A stretch of 64,000 nt of DNA from Spirochaetota bacterium (lineage in GTDB: Bacteria > Spirochaetota > Spirochaetia > Treponematales > Treponemataceae): assembly GCA_023398165.1 (NCBI GenBank), contig JAEWSQ010000014.1:124001-188000 (forward strand). The letters run 5' to 3'. Shown piece by piece: positions 55,486 to 62,470 of the stretch; within the stretch, counting starts at the first letter, position 1; every line of letters begins with the position of its first letter. The notes under the pieces were generated by a model. It saw nothing but the letters and a program-made list of their open reading frames with translations. It did no database searches and was not told the origin of the DNA. The position numbers and the translations under genes are program-made.

Positions 55486-57816
55486 ATGATAATTGACTAT
55501 GAAGATCTTTTTAAAAAGGCAATAAACTTGCGGGTTAACCTATTCTTGGGATCTGGATTCTCAATTCTATCTTTTAACAAGGAAGGTATAAAACTTCCTG
55601 TTGGTGAAGAATATTCATCTGATTTGGTGCGCGATTTCAATAAAAAAAACTTAACCTCTTTAAAACTTCCAAGGCTCTTTTCAATTATTGAAAGTGAAAA
55701 TAAAGAAGGTTTATATAAAAATGTAATTAATCGTTTTACAGTTGGTAATTATAATAAATTATATAAAAATATGTTAAAATTAAACATTGGAAGTATTTTT
55801 ACAACAAATGTTGATGATTTAATTTTTAGAGTTGTTGAAGAAGAAAATAAATACTACATCAACGATGTAACGCTGAATGGTCCTGAGCTTGTAGATACGA
55901 GTGCAATAAATTATTTGCCTCTTCATGGTTGTGTTAGAAATCCGAATGAGTTTGTTTTTTCTGAAAATGATATTGTTACAACATTTTCAAAAGATCCTGA
56001 TAAATGGCGACATCTTTCACACGGAATACAGGAATTACCTACAATTTTTTGGGGTTACTCGATGGAAGACGCTGGTGTAATAGCAGCCATTAGTAGCAAA
56101 GTGAGAAATGATCGGCCAGCAAAAAATAAATGGATTGTTTTGTATAATGCAGATGAGGCGAGTGAAATTTATTTTCGATCCTGCGGATTTTTTGTTATAA
56201 ATTCTGACACAAAGGAGATGCTGAAGTACTTAGATGAGAATATTCGAGTTGAGGAAAAATTAAAAATTGATAATATACCTAATGAACTATTTCCGGATGT
56301 TGTATCTAGGAAAAAAACATACAAATCTGTTAGACCTATAAATGATTTCTTTTTGGGTAACCAACCTATATGGTCTGATATATTAACAAATAAAATTAGC
56401 AAAACAGAGCACTGTATTAATACACAAAATCAAATTGCTTCAAAACATCATGTTCTAATTACAGGTATTCCTGGTTCGGGAAAAACAACAATAGCCATGC
56501 AAACTGCATTGGAATGTGCAAGTACTAATCTTGTTCTATTCTATAATATGATATCAAAGAATAAAGCAATTATTATACATTCAATATTAGGTGGCCAAAA
56601 TGCTATAGTTTTTATCGATGATGCAAGTAGTTCAAAAGAAGCAGTTTTTGAGTTGCTATCACATGATAACATTCAGATTGTTTTAATTGAGAGGGATACA
56701 AATCTTTCAGTTTTTCCTCAAGATATATTAAATAAATTTAAGAAAATTAATTCTACTGAAATTTCAATTCGGGATTATCAAAAAATACTATTAACAATCC
56801 CTAAAGAATTGCTATCTCAGCAGAGAAAATCATATAATGAAGAATATATAACAGAAAACAATCTTTCTGTGTTTGATATAATTGCTGAAAATATCGAGTT
56901 AGCTACAATTCAAGAACGCGTTACAAATCTTCTTTCGTATTTATCAGTAAATGATCCAGAAGCTTTAAATCTTTTAATAATGATAGCATATGTAAGTAGT
57001 TGTAATACATTATCGTCACTTGATATGATTATTTCTTTCTTAAATCTTGATGACTTTGATTATAGTGAGATAAATAAACGAGTTAGAAGACTTGGTGAAA
57101 TTATCTGTGATTATACACAAATATCTGCATTTATTGATCTGGACCAAGACTTTTATTTTATCCGATCAAAAATGTTATGTGATTCAATAATGAATACTGT
57201 AGAGCCGTTCTGTCTTAGAAATGTTGTTCAGGAGTTTCATGATCATGTTTTTCCATTTAAAATAAGTAATTATGATGTATTTCAACGAAAGGCGTATGAT
57301 TCAACATTAATTAGTAAAATATTTCACAATTATGCTGATGGAAAAAGATTCTATATGGAAATATATAATCGAGATCAAAATTATTATTTAAAACAACAAG
57401 GCGCCTTATATCTCCTTGGCAAAAATCAATATCAAGAAGCTTTTGATTGGATAGATCAAGCACTTGTTGAAAGTAGTGGAAAGGTTTTCTCTATAAGAAA
57501 TAGTCATGCTGTAATACTTTTTCTATCTAGCATAAATGATTATACTAATAACGAGTTAGCTGCTAAGAACTTAAAGTCAAGTCTTGAAATACTAAAAAAT
57601 TGTTATGAAAAAGATAATCGTAAGGATTATCATGCTGAGAAATTTGCTGATTTCTCTATAAAGTATTATGAAAGATTTCATTCAGAAGTAGGTTTTAGCA
57701 ATCTTTTTCTTGCTAAAAAATGGTTAAAAGAGATAATGAAAAATTATGAAAATTATCCTCCTCGAAGGATTACACAGCTTTACAAAAAGTTGAATCGTTA
57801 TGAATTACCAGAATAA
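55486..57816 (+). CDS. SIR2-STAND (Avs5-like) candidate antiphage protein
   Basis: The 776-residue protein has an N-terminal SIR2 domain: FLGSGFS (about 20-26), TTNVDD (106-111), LHG with His147, and FWGYSMED (188-195). The NAD-hydrolysing residues Asn108 and His147 are kept. A P-loop NTPase follows, with Walker A GIPGSGKTT (327-335) and Walker B AIVFIDD (373-379). The rest (about 480-776) is helical and repeat-like, the usual sensor part. Related proteins (Avs5 and other SIR2 defences) sense phage proteins and deplete NAD. AAGGAG precedes the ATG. It is the only gene in a cassette of about 2.5 kb. The C-terminal sensor matches no family I know. Confidence 0.82.
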   Translation: MIIDYEDLFKKAINLRVNLFLGSGFSILSFNKEGIKLPVGEEYSSDLVRDFNKKNLTSLKLPRLFSIIESENKEGLYKNVINRFTVGNYNKLYKNMLKLNIGSIFTTNVDDLIFRVVEEENKYYINDVTLNGPELVDTSAINYLPLHGCVRNPNEFVFSENDIVTTFSKDPDKWRHLSHGIQELPTIFWGYSMEDAGVIAAISSKVRNDRPAKNKWIVLYNADEASEIYFRSCGFFVINSDTKEMLKYLDENIRVEEKLKIDNIPNELFPDVVSRKKTYKSVRPINDFFLGNQPIWSDILTNKISKTEHCINTQNQIASKHHVLITGIPGSGKTTIAMQTALECASTNLVLFYNMISKNKAIIIHSILGGQNAIVFIDDASSSKEAVFELLSHDNIQIVLIERDTNLSVFPQDILNKFKKINSTEISIRDYQKILLTIPKELLSQQRKSYNEEYITENNLSVFDIIAENIELATIQERVTNLLSYLSVNDPEALNLLIMIAYVSSCNTLSSLDMIISFLNLDDFDYSEINKRVRRLGEIICDYTQISAFIDLDQDFYFIRSKMLCDSIMNTVEPFCLRNVVQEFHDHVFPFKISNYDVFQRKAYDSTLISKIFHNYADGKRFYMEIYNRDQNYYLKQQGALYLLGKNQYQEAFDWIDQALVESSGKVFSIRNSHAVILFLSSINDYTNNELAAKNLKSSLEILKNCYEKDNRKDYHAEKFADFSIKYYERFHSEVGFSNLFLAKKWLKEIMKNYENYPPRRITQLYKKLNRYELPE

Positions 57817-57925
57817 CCTAACAACTGCTTCAACCTGACTCGGCTATTGTCACAAAACTTGCTGGTCGCTTCGATCGACAAGTATTGCGCCAATGTACGC
57901 CTCGCAGGTTAAGCAAATGTTAACC
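57816..57925 (+). other. attC recombination site 1 (integron cassette)
   Basis: The left arm ACCTAACAACTGCTTCAACC and right arm GGTTAAGCAAATGTTAACC pair as R and L boxes. AC opposes TT in the central spacer, and one additional C in the left arm would be extrahelical, as attC strand selection needs. The variable inner region folds on itself. The left box overlaps the stop codon of the SIR2 gene. Confidence 0.85.
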
Positions 57926-57992
57926 CAACGCCTCCGGCGCCGGTGAGAAAATTAATTAATCTATTATGATCTTTCAATAAATGGAGAATTAA

Positions 57993-58706
57993 ATGAAAAT
58001 TATATCGTGGAATTGTGGTGGATGGTCATGCGGTGGTCTCAATGAAAACCGTTTGAATATAATTCTTATAAACAATCCTGATATTATTCTTATTCAAGAA
58101 ATTACAAAAATAGAATACAAAACCATTGGAAGTAATTACAGAAATAAAGAATGGCATGGTGATAACAAGGAGGAAAGTTATAAAGGGATATCAATAATGT
58201 CAAATAATTACAAAATTGCATTAAACCCTAAATTCAATCCTAAGTTTCGCTATGTTGTACCATATGATCTAATAAATGAACAGCATCAAACAACAACTAT
58301 ATTTTCTGTCTGGACTAAGAAACCATCAGATGGTTCAGATAATTACCAAAAACAATTATTCGATGCGATGGACTATTATAATTATGACAAACCACATATT
58401 GTGATTGGTGATTTTAATACAGGAAGTAATTCAGAACACCATGAAAGATATAAAGAATTAGTTGTTAATTTATTAAAAAAGGGTCTATTTAATTGTGCCA
58501 AAGAAACAAAATATGAATTTGAAAATACGTTTTATCATCAGATTACACATAAATATTATACTAATGATTTTTGTTTTGCTTCACAGAACTATAACGTTAC
58601 TAATATATCAATACCGGATAGAAAAGAGTGGATTGAAATAAGCGCAAATAATTACAGGTGGAAAGGATTATCTGATCATTGCCCAATAGAAATTGATCTT
58701 AAGTAA
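57993..58706 (+). CDS. Endonuclease/exonuclease/phosphatase-fold protein
   Basis: The 237-residue protein keeps the EEP metal and catalytic set: WNCGG (Asn near residue 7), LIQEI (Glu near 35), IGDFN (about 138) and a terminal LSDHCPIEI (about 228). It should be a Mg-dependent nuclease or phosphodiesterase. As a cassette gene after the SIR2 cassette it may be a stand-alone defence nuclease. The substrate is unknown. GGAG precedes the ATG; the cassette begins with a GCCTCCGGCGCCGG palindrome. Confidence 0.8.
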   Translation: MKIISWNCGGWSCGGLNENRLNIILINNPDIILIQEITKIEYKTIGSNYRNKEWHGDNKEESYKGISIMSNNYKIALNPKFNPKFRYVVPYDLINEQHQTTTIFSVWTKKPSDGSDNYQKQLFDAMDYYNYDKPHIVIGDFNTGSNSEHHERYKELVVNLLKKGLFNCAKETKYEFENTFYHQITHKYYTNDFCFASQNYNVTNISIPDRKEWIEISANNYRWKGLSDHCPIEIDLK

Positions 58707-58715
58707 AGAAAAAGT

Positions 58716-58842
58716 GGCTAACAACTGCTTCAACTTCATATGATGAGTCTTCTGCTAATATGCAGGAAATAAAAGCAATGAAAAAGACGGCAGAATTAAT
58801 CGGCTTGACTACACTCCCCCATGGGTTGATTAACAAATGACA
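58716..58842 (+). other. Relict attC site
   Basis: GGCTAACAACTGCTTCAAC copies the left arm of the other attC sites. The right side shows only GGTTGATTAACAAATGAC, without a GTTRRRY core. The site is probably inactive, and it marks the end of the nuclease cassette. Confidence 0.55.
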
Positions 58843-58908
58843 AATAACACAGGATGTGTAAATTTATCATGCTTAATCTTTTATATAATGTAACCTAGGA
58901 GAAAATAA

Positions 58909-59247
58909 ATGCTTACTTTGCCAATAACGCGAGAATGGTTCGACTTAATTGAATGTGGTTATAAAAAAGAAGAATACCGCGAGATTAAACCATATTACGA
59001 TTCACGTTTTAAAGAACTAGGAGTACCGACGGTAATACGAGTTCGGGCCGGTTATTCAAAAGATGCACCACTTCTAGAATGCCGGGTTATTATAACGAAA
59101 GGAAAAGGAAAAGAAAAATGGGGAGCTGCACCGGGTGAAATGTACTATGTTTTATCTATTAAAAAGGTGAAGCGGATAAAGGATTCAGAAGAAACCGGTA
59201 AATCTGATGAAAAGAAGTCTTTCTTTAATAGATTTTTGAAGAAGTAA
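58909..59247 (+). CDS. ASCH-domain-like small protein
   Basis: The first about 85 residues match the phage-type ASCH pattern: LPITREWFDLIECGYKKEEY, then REIKPYYDSRF and a VIRVRAGYS strand. ASCH proteins are thought to bind RNA or modified nucleotides. A Lys-rich tail follows. AGGAG precedes the ATG. No attC site follows it closely. Confidence 0.65.
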   Translation: MLTLPITREWFDLIECGYKKEEYREIKPYYDSRFKELGVPTVIRVRAGYSKDAPLLECRVIITKGKGKEKWGAAPGEMYYVLSIKKVKRIKDSEETGKSDEKKSFFNRFLKK

Positions 59248-59323
59248 TAAACTGAATTCTGCTTTTTTTACTAGATGCCTAACGTAGATAAAAGTAACAA
59301 GAGTTAAACTGGGGTATAAGTTT

Positions 59324-59689
59324 ATGACGGATGAAGAAAATGCCATTATAAGGAGAAAATTCATAGAAATTTGGGACTCGGTAACTACTAACTATAATAA
59401 ACAGCAATGGTCGGAATTTGATGCATTATTAACTGCAATTCTGTACTGCTCTAGTGAGCTCTTCGATGAACGTAAATTCAAGGAAATTTTAGCCCTAGTA
59501 TTTGACATAGATCAGAAAAGAGCTAATAACTTGAGCTTTGATGCAGCAGTACTGATTATTGAATTAAAAATGATGTCTTTAATAAAAGTTTCCAGTTCAA
59601 GGTTTAGTGATTCGTGGGATTACATTATTGTAGGTTTATTTGAAACGATTAGATGCATTAAAAAAGACCACCATAAAGGTGATCTTTAG
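59324..59689 (+). CDS. Hypothetical protein ending in a terminator hairpin
   Basis: The 121-residue helical protein has no known motif. Its last residues (KKDHHKGDL) are encoded by the terminator hairpin of the tRNA-like gene on the opposite strand. A nearby 21-codon frame (60,048-60,113) ends the same way, so the C-terminus may have been created by insertion of the repeat. Function unknown. Confidence 0.5.
   Translation: MTDEENAIIRRKFIEIWDSVTTNYNKQQWSEFDALLTAILYCSSELFDERKFKEILALVFDIDQKRANNLSFDAAVLIIELKMMSLIKVSSSRFSDSWDYIIVGLFETIRCIKKDHHKGDL
59659..59687 (-). terminator. Terminator of tRNA-like gene 1
   Basis: On the minus strand GATCACC and GGTGGTC pair around TTTAT, followed by TTTTTT. 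The same hairpin with one changed base follows tRNA-like gene 2. Confidence 0.75.
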
Positions 59690-59759
59690 AACGGCAGGGA
59701 TTTGAACCCGCTATCTCAGGATATTTCTTCCTACTCGCTACCTGTGCGACCATCGTTCC
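59687..59759 (-). ncRNA. tRNA-like RNA gene 1
   Basis: The minus strand gives an acceptor-like GGAACG/CGTTCT, a D arm TCGC-ACAGGTA-GCGA, a five-pair anticodon-like stem with loop AGAAATA, and a T arm GCGGG-TTCAAAT-CCCTGC with one bulged T. The loop lacks the universal T33, so this is not an ordinary tRNA. A promoter (TTGATG-17-TATTAT, 59,766-59,794) ends six bases before it and a terminator follows, so it should be transcribed. Confidence 0.6.
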
Positions 59760-59765
59760 ACTGCA

Positions 59766-59794
59766 ATAATATTCCGTTTTGATCAATCCATCAA
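59766..59794 (-). promoter_or_regulatory. Promoter of tRNA-like gene 1
   Basis: TTGATG, 17 bases, TATTAT on the minus strand, six bases upstream of the tRNA-like 5' end. Confidence 0.6.
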
Positions 59795-60094
59795 GTGTTT
59801 TATACCTCTTAGGATAGCATGTTGACAATAATGATAAATGATTTATAATATATTTAAACCTTCTATGTAATGGAATACGGCGAGTAATGTTGAGACTAGC
59901 CCCCATTATACGAGGGTTATTTTTTTAAAAATATGTAATTCTTTTTTTACTTTATGAATCTGGACTCTTCACTTTGGGGCTATGTGGAAAGAGACAAAGT
60001 AAATCAAAACTACAGAGAAAATAAACGCCTCAAAAAGGACGGATCATATGGACAGAAATGTAGAATTGAAACATCAGGAATTGTTGTTTGAACT

Positions 60095-60123
60095 AAAAAA
60101 AGACCACCATTAAGGTGATCTTT
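60095..60123 (-). terminator. Terminator of tRNA-like gene 2
   Basis: GATCACC-TTAAT-GGTGGTC with a seven-T tail on the minus strand. Confidence 0.75.
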
Positions 60124-60194
60124 AGAACGGCAGGGATTCGAACCCGCGATATCTTAACTTTCGAAGAGCCCGCTACCCGTGCGACCATCGTTCC
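60123..60194 (-). ncRNA. tRNA-like RNA gene 2
   Basis: The 5' and 3' thirds are nearly identical to tRNA-like gene 1, including the same bulged T in the T arm. The anticodon-arm third is wholly different (TCTT...AAGA around CGAAAGTT). The upstream promoter is less clear (an AT-rich TATATTATT only). Two copies that differ only in the anticodon arm suggest divergence under some constraint, or two decaying tRNAs. Confidence 0.5.
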
Positions 60195-60309
60195 ATTAAT
60201 AATATAACATGAAAGTGCAGTTTTTGTATGTATTTATTTCAATTTTGGAAAGATTTTGATTTTTTCAAGATTAAAACTCATAGGATTAAATGGATATCAA
60301 CAGAAAAAC

Positions 60310-60338
60310 TTGACAAAAAAGACTTAGGGTAGTACCAT
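60310..60338 (+). promoter_or_regulatory. Promoter of a candidate small RNA
   Basis: TTGACA, 17 bases, TACCAT; the start would be near 60,345. Confidence 0.55.
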
Positions 60339-60344
60339 TAATAT

Positions 60345-60435
60345 AGCTTGTAAATAAGCTGATAAACTCTCTCCGATGTCCGGCTTGCTGGACAGGCCTT
60401 CTTCACTAGCGTTGCTTTTGAAGAGGGCTTTTTTT
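60345..60435 (+). ncRNA. Candidate small noncoding RNA with terminator
   Basis: Three hairpins follow each other: AGCTT/AAGCT, GTCC/GGAC (loop GGCTTGCT) and the terminator GGCCTTCTTC/GAAGAGGGCT with a seven-T tail. A promoter stands upstream and no reading frame is present. The length would be about 90 bases. Nothing in it matches a known RNA family by eye. Confidence 0.5.
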
Positions 60436-60500
60436 ATAACTGTGACGTAAAGTGGCAGAGTTAGGGGTTAGAGTTATTATAGATTTTCTGGAAAAAATAC

Positions 60501-60528
60501 TTGACGGAAAAAAGGATGAGGATATAAT
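60501..60528 (+). promoter_or_regulatory. Promoter upstream of repeat copy B
   Basis: TTGACG, 16 bases, TATAAT: the same boxes and spacing as at 55,268 although the spacer differs. Confidence 0.7.
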
Positions 60529-60589
60529 TGAGGGAAGAGTTGTTTATTGGAAGTCTTAGGAATGAGCTTACCGTTCTTGAAATTTGTTC

Positions 60590-60672
60590 ATATTAATAAG
60601 TATTAACCTATTTTCCATCATAGAAAATGAACACTCCAAATTATTTTTATCCAGATCTGGATAAAAGATGTT
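60590..60672 (+). repeat. 83-bp repeat, copy B, ending at a cassette-type junction
   Basis: Near-identical to 55,353-55,436. It ends GATGTT, followed by TCGATTGACGC instead of AGGTTGACGCC. Confidence 0.75.
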
Positions 60673-60710
60673 CGATTGACGCTGCGCGCGCGGAAAAAAA
60701 GGAGAGAAAA

Positions 60711-61730
60711 ATGGTAGAAGTAAATATTAAACTTTATGACATCACTAAATGTGGTTATTATAAGCCGAGAGTTCTATCACCATTTTTTGGTTCAACAAAG
60801 GAAACATTAGAACAAATTGAGAAATGGATTCAAGAAAAACCCCTTCGTGATAGATCAACTTTTGACCCACAACCAGATTCAAGCATTCTAAAAGGATATT
60901 TCCTCGAAATACTGAAATCTACGACCGGTGATTATTATTTGTCAGTATGGAATAGCGTTCCTATGACCGATCAAAATACATTTGCAGCAATATCTGAGCA
61001 ATCACTAATGGGACAAGCCCAATCAAATATGATGTTTCGCAATTTCGGAAAAGGATATATTCCTGGATTTGCAACTTATTTTTGGATTTCACCGCTTGAA
61101 AATAGATTGTCTACTGTACGATTTGAAAGATCCTATAATGGCCATCAATCATTTAAGTACCTTTTTCATGGTTTTTTGAAAAACAATCCAAACTATGCTA
61201 ATCAAGTACGAGAAGTAAATAAAAGAGAATTAATAATTCAAGGATATAGTGCTAATGATGAAAATGATACAATATGTTTTCCATATTTTCAGACAAGTGG
61301 TATTAAGAAAAGCGGTCCAATAAATTATATTAAGAACAATATTAGTCATGTTACAAAAGTACATGGGCAATCAATTATTGTTCCAGGATCAAAAAAATCA
61401 CTTACAATATATAATAGATTTTTGGATTTAATTGGTTCAAGTAAAAGTGAATCAAATTCATTGGATTACAAAGTTTTTTATGAATTTCCTTGCTCTTTGA
61501 ATAGCAGTGATTTCAATTCAATATATAAAAAATGGCAAGAAGAGCAAACCGATCTATTTGATGTTGGATTTGTAATCGGGAAAGAGACATACTGGCTTAG
61601 CAAAGAGATTCAAAAAACAGAAATCAAGCTAAATATTCCACGATTAAACGATGAACTATATGACCTCAAATATATAATGGATGAGATTGAAAAAAATAAA
61701 GGGAGGATATTAGATGAATGTGCGAAGTAA
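60711..61730 (+). CDS. Unrecognised cassette protein, first of a two-gene unit
   Basis: The 339-residue protein starts MVEVNIKLYDITKCGYYKPR and has no membrane segment. Features include SEQSLMGQAQ near residue 104 and a helical C-terminus. I recognise no family. AAGGAG lies ahead of the ATG. An in-frame extension of 28 codons runs back through the repeat to 60,627 and may be an alternative start. The gene overlaps the membrane-protein gene by 17 bases. The soluble-plus-membrane pair in a defence-type cassette suggests sensor and effector, as inference only. Confidence 0.7.
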   Translation: MVEVNIKLYDITKCGYYKPRVLSPFFGSTKETLEQIEKWIQEKPLRDRSTFDPQPDSSILKGYFLEILKSTTGDYYLSVWNSVPMTDQNTFAAISEQSLMGQAQSNMMFRNFGKGYIPGFATYFWISPLENRLSTVRFERSYNGHQSFKYLFHGFLKNNPNYANQVREVNKRELIIQGYSANDENDTICFPYFQTSGIKKSGPINYIKNNISHVTKVHGQSIIVPGSKKSLTIYNRFLDLIGSSKSESNSLDYKVFYEFPCSLNSSDFNSIYKKWQEEQTDLFDVGFVIGKETYWLSKEIQKTEIKLNIPRLNDELYDLKYIMDEIEKNKGRILDECAK

Positions 61731-62247
61731 AACAGTATTCACAACAGTATTTGTAGTTGTAAGCATAATTACGGGTTATTTCTTAGGTCCTTTCGTAACT
61801 TTTACTATTCAAAAAACTCTTGCAAATACTCTAGGAGGAATATCTTCTATTCTCTTTGGTGTTCTTGGAATATGGATTGGATTAATGGCACCGGAGAACC
61901 TAAAACAAATATATACAACAACAAAAGCAGAAACGAGAAAAGAAAATTGGAAAGCACTAGAAAGTTTATATAAACCTGTTTTCATTAGTCTTTTTGTATT
62001 TTCATTTTCAACTTCTTTCAGTTTTATTGGAGAGTTAACAAAAACAATCCCAGTCTTCTTAAAGGTAAGTAGATATTTTAGAATATTTGGCCTTTCGTTA
62101 TTAATGATGCTTTTATTTTTAACATTTTACTTGATCATTATTTCAATAAAACCAGGCATTGAGATGCTTGCGAATAGTATTACATTTATTGCAGTATCCG
62201 ACAATATGGATTCAAGATATCCAATGAAAAAAAGGAAAGAATCATAA
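61714..62247 (+). CDS. Four-helix membrane protein, second of a two-gene unit
   Basis: The 177-residue protein has hydrophobic helices near residues 7-30, 38-58, 87-108 and 123-147, and a Lys/Arg-rich C-terminus. GGGAGG precedes the ATG inside the previous gene. Small multi-helix membrane proteins are frequent effectors in abortive-infection systems. No family was recognised. The stop is one base from the attC site. Confidence 0.7.
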   Translation: MNVRSKTVFTTVFVVVSIITGYFLGPFVTFTIQKTLANTLGGISSILFGVLGIWIGLMAPENLKQIYTTTKAETRKENWKALESLYKPVFISLFVFSFSTSFSFIGELTKTIPVFLKVSRYFRIFGLSLLMMLLFLTFYLIIISIKPGIEMLANSITFIAVSDNMDSRYPMKKRKES

Positions 62248-62357
62248 ACCTAACAACTGCTTCAACCGGACTCGGCTATGTCACAATTATTGCTAGTCGT
62301 CGCTGCGCTCCTCGGCAAGAATCGCGCCATTACGCTTCGCAGGTTAAGCAAATTATA
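62248..62357 (+). other. attC recombination site 3
   Basis: The left arm ACCTAACAACTGCTTCAACC is identical to attC 1 and the inner region is clearly homologous. The right arm GGTTAAGCAAA is kept, but the core reads TTATAGA without the G at the crossover point, so exchange at this end is probably blocked. Confidence 0.8.
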
Positions 62358-62470
62358 GATTGAAATCAGTGTATCACTTAAGATTACAAAATCTAACGAC
62401 TAAACCCCAAAATTGGTGTATAATTACTAAAAAATAGCACTAATATAACCAAAAGGAAGAAAAATATACC

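Larger units (their letters stand above)
55435..62357 (+). mobile_element. Integron cassette cluster without visible integrase (CALIN-like)
   Basis: The cluster holds two attC sites with the full R''-L''-L'-R' plan, one relict, and three cassette-type junctions. Cassette 1 (55,435-57,919) is self-consistent: its end ACCTAAC is the exact complement of its starting core GTTAGGT. No integron integrase lies in the window. The sequence is AT-richer than the core genome. Between 58.8 and 60.6 kb the cassette structure is lost and other elements intervene. Confidence 0.75.

Noticed and set aside
59658..59906. 82-residue reverse frame
   Set aside because: It is a translation through the tRNA-like gene and its terminator.
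60048..60113. 21-codon frame with an upstream AGGACGG
   Set aside because: It ends in the same terminator-encoded KKDHH as the frame at 59,324 and is probably a remnant; too short to call.
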